Shown here one piece after another: positions 9,242-17,400 of a stretch of DNA of 64,000 nucleotides. A program made the translations under genes and the position numbers. Each line of letters opens with the position of its first letter. Within the stretch, counting starts at the first letter, position 1. A model generated the notes under the pieces. The model was not told the origin of the DNA. It saw only the letters and a list, made by a program, of their open reading frames with translations, and did no database searches. This DNA comes from Dellaglioa algida DSM 15638 (lineage in GTDB: Bacteria; Bacillota; Bacilli; Lactobacillales; Lactobacillaceae), in contig NZ_AZDI01000003.1 in the NCBI RefSeq assembly GCF_001434695.1, forward strand, positions 86,126 through 150,125, given 5' to 3'.

Positions 9242-9250
9242 GATTTTTTT
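9219..9250. terminator. Bidirectional terminator between TMEM175 gene and fbp
   Basis: AAAAATCTTACT pairs with AGTAAGATTTTT around GGTA. The left arm encodes the last residues of the TMEM175 protein and the right arm reaches the fbp stop codon, so one 32-bp element serves both convergent genes. Confidence 0.85.
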
Positions 9251-11168
9251 ATTTGCTCCGTAAATATTTTTTTAATTCTACAACCCGTGCGGCTAGTTCT
9301 TGTCCCACGTCTGTCTCAGCAATGGTTTGTCTACTAACTTCACTATCAATAATGCGTTTCACAGAAATAATATCTGTTCCATTTTCAATTGAATCCCACA
9401 TAGATGTAAAGGGTTGATGCGCAACTAATTGTAGCCCATATGAATTTGAGAGCAGTGTGTATCCCCCAATCCCAGTGGTTGCTTGATACGCTTTAGAAAA
9501 TCCACCATCAATAACAATCATTTTTTTGTTAGCCATAACTGGTTCATGTCCACGTTTAACGGGCGTATGCCCATTAATTATTTTTCCATTATCCGGATTA
9601 AGTTCAAATTCTTCTAATAAATGACGACAAAAATCTTCATTGTGGCGTAATTCATAGTAGGCATTTGGTATTTCTATTTGAACCTCTTTATTATCAATGA
9701 AGTAACGTTCAAATGTTTTCATCGCATGTTTACCGAACAACGGCGACTTTGGTCCTTGCCAAAGATACCAAAGTAAATCCGTCTCAAGGTCAGTTGATTT
9801 TTTGGGCTCCGCATAACTTTTCCGTAAATTATCTTCAAAAAACAGTAACAACTCCGGACCGGCATATGATTTACCTTTTAGATCAAAGCTCTCAAGTTCG
9901 CCGTTTGGCATCACCGGGATACAACCGTGAACTAGTAAATTACCGTTATATCGTTTGAACATACTACCGCGCCTCATCATAAAATCTAAATGTTCCCGTA
10001 ATTTAGTCGCGTGGATAAATGATTGGACTAATTTATCCATTATTTCTGCTTCATCGGCCGTTAATTCATACGGATTGGTCCAATCAACCGTCTGGAAACA
10101 AGTATCTTGCAACGAATAACGATTACCATCAATATCGATTTCTGTTCCGTCATTTATAATTTTATCCAATATGGCCCGATTATCCATATCAAAATCGGGG
10201 CGTCTTTGAATAATTTGTCCTTCTAATTTAAATTGAATAATCGCCATTGCTTGGTGCATTTTAGTCATCAAAAGCCGCTCATCTTCTGTGATTTCTTCTT
10301 GCGCTGAGTTAACTTTTGGTGAAAATGCCGGATTATCTTGATAAATTTTATCTGCAAATGAGGCTAAGTGTCGTAAGTTTATACCATAAGCATCTTCAAC
10401 AATAGCTAAATTATTATACCTTGCACAAATTCTTAGCAGATTAGCAATGCATAGAGGTGAACCGGCTACACCACCTAACCATAAAATATCATGATTCCCC
10501 CACTGGATATCAACTGAGTGATAGTCCATCAAGGTTTTCATGATTTTATCTGGGTTAGGACCACGATCAAAAATGTCACCAATCACGTGTAAGTGATCAA
10601 CAACTAAGCGTTGGATGGTATATGCAGTCACAGTTAAAAAGGCTTCAGCCTGATTTAAGTCAATCAGATTTTCAATAATCCGATTGTAGTAATCCCTTTG
10701 GTCTAATTCATTTGAATTACTATATAATAATTCTTCCGTTATATATAAAAAATCAGGTGATATTGCTTTTCTGACCTTCGATCGGGAGTATTTTGTGGCC
10801 GTTTTTTGTAATAACTCAAGCATCCTACCAATCGTATCTAGGTACCATTGATCTAATTCGGATTTCGAAGTCATTTGTTGCTTTTTGGCTATCAATTTTT
10901 CTTCAGGATAGTAAATTAAAATTGCAAAATCTTGTATATTGGCTTCAGTTAGACGACCATTAAACGTTTCTTTAATCTTCTGTTTGACATTCCCAGAACC
11001 ATTTCTTAAAACATGTTGAAAAGCATTATATTCACCATGAATATCGCTAACAAAATGTTCCGTCCCTTTTGGTAAATTAAGAATGGCTTCCAGATTAATA
11101 ATTTCAGTAACGATACTTTGTTTTGTTGGATATCTTTTTTCCAACAATGTTGCATAGTAGGAATTCAT
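9249..11168 (-). CDS. fbp: Fructose-1,6-bisphosphatase, class III
   Basis: Gluconeogenic phosphatase converting fructose-1,6-bisphosphate to fructose-6-phosphate. The metallophosphoesterase signature is visible: VSDIHGEYNAF, IGDIFDRGPNPD and WGNHDILWLGG, with INGHTPVKRG towards the C-terminus. The 639-residue length fits the class III (Firmicute) type, unrelated to the E. coli enzyme. GGAGG precedes the ATG at 11168. It is monocistronic between two terminators, and a good promoter lies upstream. Confidence 0.95.
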   Translation of the reverse strand: MNSYYATLLEKRYPTKQSIVTEIINLEAILNLPKGTEHFVSDIHGEYNAFQHVLRNGSGNVKQKIKETFNGRLTEANIQDFAILIYYPEEKLIAKKQQMTSKSELDQWYLDTIGRMLELLQKTATKYSRSKVRKAISPDFLYITEELLYSNSNELDQRDYYNRIIENLIDLNQAEAFLTVTAYTIQRLVVDHLHVIGDIFDRGPNPDKIMKTLMDYHSVDIQWGNHDILWLGGVAGSPLCIANLLRICARYNNLAIVEDAYGINLRHLASFADKIYQDNPAFSPKVNSAQEEITEDERLLMTKMHQAMAIIQFKLEGQIIQRRPDFDMDNRAILDKIINDGTEIDIDGNRYSLQDTCFQTVDWTNPYELTADEAEIMDKLVQSFIHATKLREHLDFMMRRGSMFKRYNGNLLVHGCIPVMPNGELESFDLKGKSYAGPELLLFFEDNLRKSYAEPKKSTDLETDLLWYLWQGPKSPLFGKHAMKTFERYFIDNKEVQIEIPNAYYELRHNEDFCRHLLEEFELNPDNGKIINGHTPVKRGHEPVMANKKMIVIDGGFSKAYQATTGIGGYTLLSNSYGLQLVAHQPFTSMWDSIENGTDIISVKRIIDSEVSRQTIAETDVGQELAARVVELKKYLRSK

Positions 11169-11189
11169 TCGAATGTCCTCCCTTTATTT

Positions 11190-11236
11190 TGTAATGCGCT
11201 TACAAACACTATACCACGCTATTTAAGCAATACCAA
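11190..11236 (-). promoter_or_regulatory. fbp promoter with palindromic cre-like element
   Basis: On the minus strand TTGGTA (11231-11236), a 17-base spacer and TATAGT (11208-11213) form a sigma-A promoter. Immediately downstream lies TGTAAGCGCATTACA (11190-11204), a near palindrome resembling cre but one base longer than the 14-bp consensus. Confidence 0.6.
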
Positions 11237-11303
11237 TTATTAATTTTAAAACTATATCTATTATCAGATACGCTTACCTGAGCCAGACGATTAGCTATAC
11301 CAA

Positions 11304-11334
11304 AAAAGCAGATTGGACGTACCAATCTGCTTTT
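11304..11334 (-). terminator. Terminator after the PTS IICBA gene
   Basis: AAAAGCAGATTGG pairs with CCAATCTGCTTTT around a 5-base loop, immediately downstream of the IICBA stop. Confidence 0.85.
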
Positions 11335-11342
11335 AACTACCC

Positions 11343-13325
11343 TTATTTTGTTTGAACAATCGCTGAAACTTCATTAGCTTTGACCACTTCATTCAAATGC
11401 TCAAATGTTATGTCTGCGACTTTATCCATATTTGTGAAAACAACCATCATTGTTGTTTCTTTACCGGCATCCTTAATTGCATCCAAGTCAACGCGCGCAA
11501 TTAAGCTGCCTTTTCCAACACTTTCACCTTCTGAAACAACCACTTCAAAGGGTTTTCCCTCGAGTTGGACAGTGTCAATCCCCATGTGCAGCAATACTTC
11601 TATTCCCGTTTCAGTTAAAATACTAACGGCATGTTTGGTAGGGAATATGCTCATTACTTTACCGGCAACCGGCGTATAAATTTCACCGTCAGTCGGTTCC
11701 ACGGCATAACCATTGCCCAACATTTTCTCAGCAAAAGTTGTATCTTTTACGTCTGATATGCTCATTAATTGACCGTTTGAGACTGTATAGAATTCCTCAC
11801 GTCCAAATGAACCGGGTGCAACTAGATTAGCTGTATCGTCCAATTTATCAATATTTTCTTGAAGGTCCTCGTTGCTAAGCGCGATTGCCTCAGCTTTTCC
11901 TTCATACAATTTACCCAGCTCGTCTGCAACAAATTGAACCTCTGTCCCAATCACGACTTGAATGTTTGTTTTATCAATAACTTTAAATCCGGCAGCACCT
12001 GATGATTTAAGCGCAGCTTCATTAACAAGACCAGTATCTTTAACCTGTAATCGGAGACGCGTCGTACAGTTATCAACGACCGTTAAATTATCTTTGCCAC
12101 CTAACGCAGCATAAACAATTTGAGCCTGTCTTGTATATTTATCGTCACCTAATTCTGATGATAATTGAACATCGTCAGAGATGGGTTCTCGTCCCGGAGT
12201 CATTAAATTAAATTTTTTGATTGCAAAATTAAATAATGTGTAATAGATAATAGCCATAACAACACCCTGCACTAATAACATCAATGGTAAATTAGCCATG
12301 GGCACACGTACACTCAGGACGTAATCAACCAGACCGGCACTAAATGTAAATCCGGCGGTCCAATGCATAAATGCGGCAAACGCTAAAGATAATCCCGTTA
12401 ACGCTGCATGAATCACATATAAAGGCCATGCAACAAACATAAATGAAAATTCTAATGGTTCACTTACACCAGTAAAGAATGACGCAAATGCGCCCGCTAA
12501 CATCAATGATCCAACTTCTTTTTTTCGTTCTGGTAAAGCATTTTTGTAGATAGCGTACGCCCCAGCTGGTAACCCAAACATCATGATGGGAAAGAATCCT
12601 GCCATGTACATACCAGTTGTTCCTTTGACTCCTGTATTACTCCAAAAATTTCCAATATCGTTAATTTTAGCAACATCAAACCAAAACACTGAATTTAAAG
12701 CTTGATGTAGCCCCGTCGGAATTAATAGACGATTAAAGAACCCATATAGTCCGGCACCTGCCCAACCGAGACCAACCATGAACTTACCGAACGCGACTAA
12801 CCACGCATAAACCAACGGCCATACAAATAATAATGCTAATGTTACAAAAATCATGACTAAAGCCGACATAATTGGTACTAGTCGTTTCCCACTAAAAAAG
12901 GAAATGGCCATCGGCAGTTTTACGCTGTGAAAACGATTGTACATTGCGGCCGCGATTAATCCCGCAATAATACCAATAAAGACGTTACCGCTAATAGAAC
13001 TAAACGCCGGATTAACATCGGTAACTTTTATTCCCAACAACATTGCAACCGAAGTTGGTTCCAACATTTTAACGGGTATTTCAAATGCTACAACCCCTGC
13101 CAATGCGGCAGCTCCATCTTTATTAACTGACATTCCCAATGCAAGTCCAGCAGCGAATAAGAGCGCCAAATTGCCTAAAATAGCATTTCCGCCTGCCTGC
13201 ATAAATGTTGCCGCAAACCAATTTTGCGGTAACCAATTCCCAATTCCAACTAATAACGCTGCTGCCGGTAAAACTGCGATTGGCAACATAAGTGAACGTC
13301 CCATTCTTTGTAAATAACTTTTCAT
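11343..13325 (-). CDS. PTS glucose/N-acetylglucosamine-type IICBA permease
   Basis: Single-chain transporter-kinase with domain order IIC (about 1-370), IIB (about 400-480, phospho-Cys in VDNCTTRLRL) and IIA (about 520-655, phospho-His in LLHMGIDTVQL). IIC begins YLQRMGRSLMLPIAVLPAAA, as in NagE/PtsG, and contains GVSEPLEFSFMFVAWPLYVIHA. The N-terminal region and the lack of extra inserts make GlcNAc (NagE-like) the first guess, glucose the second. The gene is alone; no nagA or nagB is adjacent. AAAGGGG precedes the ATG and a sigma-A promoter lies about 30 bases upstream. Confidence 0.88.
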   Translation of the reverse strand: MKSYLQRMGRSLMLPIAVLPAAALLVGIGNWLPQNWFAATFMQAGGNAILGNLALLFAAGLALGMSVNKDGAAALAGVVAFEIPVKMLEPTSVAMLLGIKVTDVNPAFSSISGNVFIGIIAGLIAAAMYNRFHSVKLPMAISFFSGKRLVPIMSALVMIFVTLALLFVWPLVYAWLVAFGKFMVGLGWAGAGLYGFFNRLLIPTGLHQALNSVFWFDVAKINDIGNFWSNTGVKGTTGMYMAGFFPIMMFGLPAGAYAIYKNALPERKKEVGSLMLAGAFASFFTGVSEPLEFSFMFVAWPLYVIHAALTGLSLAFAAFMHWTAGFTFSAGLVDYVLSVRVPMANLPLMLLVQGVVMAIIYYTLFNFAIKKFNLMTPGREPISDDVQLSSELGDDKYTRQAQIVYAALGGKDNLTVVDNCTTRLRLQVKDTGLVNEAALKSSGAAGFKVIDKTNIQVVIGTEVQFVADELGKLYEGKAEAIALSNEDLQENIDKLDDTANLVAPGSFGREEFYTVSNGQLMSISDVKDTTFAEKMLGNGYAVEPTDGEIYTPVAGKVMSIFPTKHAVSILTETGIEVLLHMGIDTVQLEGKPFEVVVSEGESVGKGSLIARVDLDAIKDAGKETTMMVVFTNMDKVADITFEHLNEVVKANEVSAIVQTK

Positions 13326-13355
13326 AATTTATCCCCTTTTTATCTTATGAAATCT

Positions 13356-13384
13356 ATCATACCTGTTAGACCAAAAAAATTCAA
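13356..13384 (-). promoter_or_regulatory. Promoter of the PTS IICBA gene
   Basis: On the minus strand TTGAAT (13379-13384), 17 bases, then TATGAT (13356-13361). A cre-like TGTAGCGTTTTCAC (plus-strand reading) lies further upstream at 13417-13430. The promoter places the start only about 25 bases before the ATG, which leaves the segment 13476-13620 outside this transcript. Confidence 0.6.
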
Positions 13385-13475
13385 ATAAAACCAAAAAAGG
13401 ATTAAAGTCGCCTAAATGTAGCGTTTTCACAAGTTAAAAATGCAAATAAACATCTATACCAATTTATTTTTAGGC

Positions 13476-13612
13476 AAAAAAAAAGCTACTTAATTTGCAT
13501 TAAGTAGACCATTTTCAGAAAATAAGCGTCCCCACACTAAATCTTCTTATCAATATTCTGTGTCCTAATCAATAAACTCCAGAAATCATTTATTTACAAG
13601 ACTTATTATGCC
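13476..13612 (-). ncRNA. Possible small RNA or orphan leader ending in a strong terminator
   Basis: In the 350-base gap between the IICBA gene and the flavoprotein gene, a terminator for minus-strand RNA stands alone: CTACTTAA / TTAAGTAG (13486-13507) followed by a 9-base U run. The flavoprotein gene already has its own terminator (13633-13668) and the IICBA gene its own promoter (13356-13384), so this terminator should close a separate transcript of about 100-140 nt. A CATAAT box around 13610 could be its -10. No open frame is present. The start is uncertain and no known RNA family was recognised. Confidence 0.35.
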
Positions 13613-13632
13613 ATATAAAATTAAATAAAAAG

Positions 13633-13668
13633 AGTCAATATTTGAGTGCTAACTCACAATTATTGACT
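13633..13668 (-). terminator. Terminator after the NADH-oxidase-like gene
   Basis: AGTCAATA pairs with TATTGACT, with an inner GAGT/ACTC pairing, and the minus-strand RNA continues into CTTTTTATTT. Confidence 0.75.
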
Positions 13669-13677
13669 GTTTTCGTT

Positions 13678-15051
13678 CTATTTGCTTATACGACAAGGTT
13701 TTATCGTCCTAGCCAGTGCTACTTCATTTAAAGAATTTAAGGCTTTATTATAAGCTGGATTAAAATAAAAATCCATTGTAGCCAATTTAGCCATTGTCAT
13801 TCGCATGTTAATGGCCACAGACATCACATTAATGGTATCCAAAATATTATTTTCTGAATAAATTTGTGCACCAACAATAACTTCAGTATCCTTTTCATAG
13901 ATGACTTTAACAACAATTTTAGAATTGTTTTTCACATAATTATATTCAATTTCTTCTTCAATTGTGCTCGATAAAACATTTAATCCAATATATGGCGCAT
14001 TTTCCTCGGTAATACCTGTAGTTGCGATATAATGGCCAAATAACTTCGTTCCCGTCGTACCTTGAGTTGTTTCAACTTTGATTGGTTTAAACAACCCTGT
14101 GCAGTTATATGCAGCTACAATAGCACCTTTAACGGCGTTATTAACGAGCGGTTGATAACTTCTATGTTGACTAACTGTCTGTCTAAACTCAACGTTATCT
14201 CCCGCAGCATAGATATGTTCATCACTCGTATGCATGTAATCGTCAATCTTGATTGTATTATTCTGATTAAGATCAATTGCGCCTCTTAAAAAATCATTAT
14301 TTGGTTTCAATCCCACAGAGAAAACGACCAAATCGCAATCGATCTCCTGATCGGTTGTTGAAACACTGATGACCTTATCATTATTATCAACGTTGATAGC
14401 ATGGACATCATTTCGTAAAATAAATTTTACGCCTTTTTCCTTCAGGTCGTTAATTAATCGACTACTAATTTCTTGATCAACGTAGTGTGTTAAAATACCT
14501 TCCATCGCTTCAACCATTGTGATGTCAACGTCTTTACCTTTTCGTCCTTCATAAATTGAGCTAGCTAGAGCTAAACCAGCTAGGCCAGCTCCTACAATCA
14601 AAATACGTTTACCCGCTGAATTTAACCGTTCTACAGCACGTTTTGATTCTTCCAAATCTTTATAAAGAACGACATTTTCATTATCAATTCCTTTTATCCT
14701 TGGTTTAACAACTTTTGAACCATTCGCCAGAATTAATTTATCATAGTCAACATAACTATATTGTTCGTCCCCACTAACAACGTACAAGCGTTTATCTTGT
14801 GTGTTAACGTTCAAGACCTCAGAACCGAGCATTAACTTAATCCCCTCGGACTTCAACAAATCAGGTGTTGCATAACTTGCATCGGCTAAATCATCAACCG
14901 TTCCGTCAAAGAATAAATTGATTCCGGACGAGATATAGCTGACATTTTCCTTCATTTCTACAATAAGGACATCAGCCTGCGCGTTTGCTTTTAAAATTGT
15001 TCTGGCGGCAGAGATACCTGCATGTGTACCACCAATAATGACATATTTCAT
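13678..15051 (-). CDS. NADH oxidase / CoA-disulfide reductase family flavoprotein lacking the redox cysteine
   Basis: FAD- and NAD(P)H-binding protein of 457 residues. The N-terminal IIGGTHAGISAA (FAD), the middle ILIVGAGLAGLALASSIY (NAD) and the later YAAGDNVE motif give the family's order. In water-forming NADH oxidase, NADH peroxidase and CoA-disulfide reductase the catalytic residue is a cysteine at about position 42; here the segment reads SYISSGINLFFDG with Ser42 (codon TCC). Without it, the enzyme should not reduce oxygen to water through a sulfenate; it may form hydrogen peroxide or do other work. The start ATG overlaps the stop of the Mga-like regulator by 4 bases, so the two are translationally coupled. 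Confidence 0.85.
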   Translation of the reverse strand: MKYVIIGGTHAGISAARTILKANAQADVLIVEMKENVSYISSGINLFFDGTVDDLADASYATPDLLKSEGIKLMLGSEVLNVNTQDKRLYVVSGDEQYSYVDYDKLILANGSKVVKPRIKGIDNENVVLYKDLEESKRAVERLNSAGKRILIVGAGLAGLALASSIYEGRKGKDVDITMVEAMEGILTHYVDQEISSRLINDLKEKGVKFILRNDVHAINVDNNDKVISVSTTDQEIDCDLVVFSVGLKPNNDFLRGAIDLNQNNTIKIDDYMHTSDEHIYAAGDNVEFRQTVSQHRSYQPLVNNAVKGAIVAAYNCTGLFKPIKVETTQGTTGTKLFGHYIATTGITEENAPYIGLNVLSSTIEEEIEYNYVKNNSKIVVKVIYEKDTEVIVGAQIYSENNILDTINVMSVAINMRMTMAKLATMDFYFNPAYNKALNSLNEVALARTIKPCRISK

Positions 15052-16568
15052 CGTGATTCCCTCTCCAAACTTTGCGTGTTTATTTTTTTATCTTTATCAA
15101 TTTCTAATATTTCATTTATAACGTCAGCGATTGCCTCGTCAGAACTAACCCCAATCTCCGACATGACATACAATGGTGATTCGAATTGTCCCTGACTAAC
15201 GCCCATTCTATTCGTCACGATTAAATCATACGTCTCATCTTTTTGATAACTTTCTACCTGAACGTTCAAAATACCATGCAAAAGACGTTCCATAATAATC
15301 TTAGTTAATTTTTCCATAATTGGATCACGGTTAATTAATAATCCTATTTTTAAGACATCGTCAAATTCAAAGTTTAAGATATTCAAAATATATAGATACT
15401 GGTTTTGCAAATAATACAAATTATCCGGAGAATTCAATCCATTAAACTGTGCAACAGATTGATAAGCGGTTAATAGTTTCTGAATAATTTGCGCAAAATC
15501 TTCTCGTTCTAATGATTTTCGATTAAATTCAGTGATTGTTCGATTATAAATAAAACTCTCGCCCTTGAAGATGGCCAATTTACTGTATAAATTAAATAGT
15601 GTGTAATTAATTTTTACGTCATTTTTAAAGTATGTATACTTCTCGATATCTCTCCAAAAAAGATTAATGGCAACATGAATTGGTGTTTTTTTATCAATAT
15701 CTACGTCTTTAATTTGTACATATAATTCTGAATCATTTTTAATTAAATTAAATTCAATTAAAAAATAGTACAACCCAATTGCATCTTCTTCCACAAAAGA
15801 AAGTGCATATTTTTTCAAGAACCTAAAAAAGCTTATTTTGACTTTACCGTATGCGGGATTATTTTTAATCAACTCACGAGAAACTGGTGTTAAAGATTCT
15901 TCGCGTTGTTCCTTGTACGAGTTCAACCGAATAAGAATTTTGAGCCATAAAAAAACGCTAAGTTTCTCATCGTCGCCCCAACCTAAATCATATTGTTTAT
16001 TTAAAACATCTGTATAGGCGCTAATTGTTTTACTTCTGGATAGGAGTTCGGTGCGATCCGTAAAAGGCATCACCCTAATGAAAAACAAGTAATAAAAATA
16101 ATTTAATTGGATTTTGGTCCCAACCAATCGGCGATTTTTAATTTTTAAATTAAATTCTGCTAATATTTCGTTTAATTCTTTAATTCGCCTTGTTATTGAT
16201 GAGCCACTAATATGTAATTCGTTCTCGAGATCAATTAAATTCAATGTTTCATTCATGTATAAATACATAATTATCTTATATTTGTATGAATTCATTAAAA
16301 AATCATTACTAATATTAGATAAATTCGTTGTCCCATCAACGCTAAACCTTACATTGTTTGCTTCCACTTCAAAAAAAACATGTCCAGATGCGACAACTTT
16401 TTCAAGCCTTGTCTCAATATTTTTCAAATAAATGCGAAGTGAGTTACCAGATATTTCTAATAGTTCTGTTAACTTCTTTTTGCTTAAATATCCACCATGT
16501 GTTTGAAGCAGTTCCAATATTTGATTAGAAATTCTTTCTTGCTTATCTAAAAAGTCTTCCATATACAT
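15048..16568 (-). CDS. Mga/AtxA-like transcription regulator
   Basis: About 506 residues. The N-terminal part holds two helix-turn-helix regions, one near LSKKKLTELLEISGNSLRIYLKNIE and one near LIDLENELHISGSSITRRIKELNE, followed by a long helical middle like the PRD region of Mga/AtxA regulators, and a C-terminal part with YDLIVTNRMGVSQ that resembles an EIIB-like domain. I chose ATG 16568 (MYMEDFL), preceded by GGGGA; the frame extends to a TTG at 16622 without ribosome site. It overlaps the downstream flavoprotein gene by ATGA, suggesting it controls it in response to sugar phosphorylation or redox state. Confidence 0.75.
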   Translation of the reverse strand: MYMEDFLDKQERISNQILELLQTHGGYLSKKKLTELLEISGNSLRIYLKNIETRLEKVVASGHVFFEVEANNVRFSVDGTTNLSNISNDFLMNSYKYKIIMYLYMNETLNLIDLENELHISGSSITRRIKELNEILAEFNLKIKNRRLVGTKIQLNYFYYLFFIRVMPFTDRTELLSRSKTISAYTDVLNKQYDLGWGDDEKLSVFLWLKILIRLNSYKEQREESLTPVSRELIKNNPAYGKVKISFFRFLKKYALSFVEEDAIGLYYFLIEFNLIKNDSELYVQIKDVDIDKKTPIHVAINLFWRDIEKYTYFKNDVKINYTLFNLYSKLAIFKGESFIYNRTITEFNRKSLEREDFAQIIQKLLTAYQSVAQFNGLNSPDNLYYLQNQYLYILNILNFEFDDVLKIGLLINRDPIMEKLTKIIMERLLHGILNVQVESYQKDETYDLIVTNRMGVSQGQFESPLYVMSEIGVSSDEAIADVINEILEIDKDKKINTQSLERESR

Positions 16569-16701
16569 AAAAAAATCCCCAGCCTCATTTGACCATTTAC
16601 CCAGATCGTTAAAAAAGGTCAATTTTTAATTTTAATGCTATTTATATGTTACCGCGAAATGAACTAAATTGGTATGAATAATTTTTTATTTAATTTAGCT
16701 C

Positions 16702-16866
16702 TTGCATTTTAGATAAACAATTGTTATATTGGATAAGTAACCTAATCAATAAAACTCATTCAGTACCTCCCCCAAGGTCTGAATATCAAAATCAATCCCC
16801 CAATTGATTTTGACTGTTTTACCCTTTTCGACACTGTAACTTACGTTATAGTGTCGTTTTTTTTGT
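16702..16866 (+). ncRNA. Putative small RNA unit 1 (promoter, two CCCCC-loop hairpins, terminator)
   Basis: Promoter TTGCAT (16702-16707), 17 bases, TATATT (16725-16730); expected start about 16737, RNA about 128 nt. Hairpin A pairs ATTCAG with CTGAAT plus ACC/GGT (16758-16784), exposing TCCCCCAA. Hairpin B pairs AAAATCAAT with ATTGATTTT perfectly (16788-16811), exposing CCCCCA. The terminator CGACACTGTAAC / GTTATAGTGTCG (16829-16856) has a T8 tail. No open frame with a ribosome site lies inside. The exposed C-runs are complementary to G-rich Shine-Dalgarno sequences, as in Listeria LhrC or streptococcal csRNAs; similarity is by design only, not sequence. Confidence 0.72.
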
Positions 16867-16916
16867 TTAAAAATATTGATTACATCCCATATAAATTTAA
16901 TTTCAACTTATTTTGG

Positions 16917-17090
16917 TCATACTTTCTTCATATTTACCTGTTATTATCTGTTTATACCTTAAATAAATAACTTTTAAACCTTAATTTGTTCCCCAAATTA
17001 AACTAACTAACTGATAATTAATTTCTCCCCGGATTTTAATTACTCCTACTCCTTTCCGTTATTACCATACCCGGTAATAACGGTTTTTTA
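16917..17090 (+). ncRNA. Putative small RNA unit 2 (conserved upstream box, C-rich loops, terminator)
   Basis: The upstream segment TCAT-TTTCTTCA (from 16917) is shared at identical spacing with unit 4 and lies at the -35 position of an extended -10, TGTTATTAT (16939-16947); expected start about 16954, RNA about 137 nt. Hairpin A: TTAATTTG / CAAATTAA (16981-17001) with loop TTCCC. Hairpin B: TAATTAA / TTAATTA (17015-17042) enclosing CTCCCC. A single-stranded ACTCCTACTCCTTTCC follows. Terminator CCGTTATTACC / GGTAATAACGG (17056-17083) with T6. The shared box in place of a good -35 suggests an activator, perhaps a response regulator, drives units 2 and 4. Confidence 0.72.
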
Positions 17091-17134
17091 TTTTCAATGA
17101 TTTCTAGATTATTTGAAAAGTTCAATTTAAAACC

Positions 17135-17153
17135 TTAAAAAGTAACTTTTTAA
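17135..17153. promoter_or_regulatory. 19-bp palindrome between sRNA units 2 and 3
   Basis: TTAAAAAGT-A-ACTTTTTAA is a perfect palindrome about one central base. It lies upstream of unit 3 and has no T-tract, so an operator is more likely than a terminator. The binding protein is unknown. Confidence 0.45.
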
Positions 17154-17225
17154 CTGACGTATCTTGCAAAATAAATTATAAACTAACAAAGTTGTCACAT
17201 CAGTATATTTTCATAAATAAACCTG

Positions 17226-17391
17226 TATACTATTGATATAGGCATAAAGCTAATTTATGTTTAACTTAATTCTACTATAAAATACGGTCATTTTAGTTTA
17301 AATGTTTCATTTAGATCTAACCTACTCCCCCCAGAGTCTCGAATAGATTAGTATTTTCATACCACTACTTAATAAGTAGTGGTATTTTTTC
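17226..17391 (+). ncRNA. Putative small RNA unit 3 (CCCCCA loop, terminator)
   Basis: Hairpin ATCTA / TAGAT with inner ACTC / GAGT exposes CCCCCA (loop 17328-17333). Terminator ACCACTACTT / AAGTAGTGGT (17361-17383) with T6. The region CATTTAG...CCTACTCCCCCCAG...GTCTCGAATAG aligns with hairpin A of unit 1, so units 1 and 3 appear related, as units 2 and 4 are. The promoter is unclear: TATACT at 17226-17231 or TATAAA at 17276-17281, giving RNAs of roughly 155 or 105 nt. Confidence 0.62.
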
Positions 17392-17400
17392 TTTTTAACG

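Noticed and set aside
13326..13475. GlcT/LicT-type antiterminator leader before the IICBA gene
   Set aside because: A sigma-A promoter lies only about 30 bases before the ATG and no RAT consensus was found.
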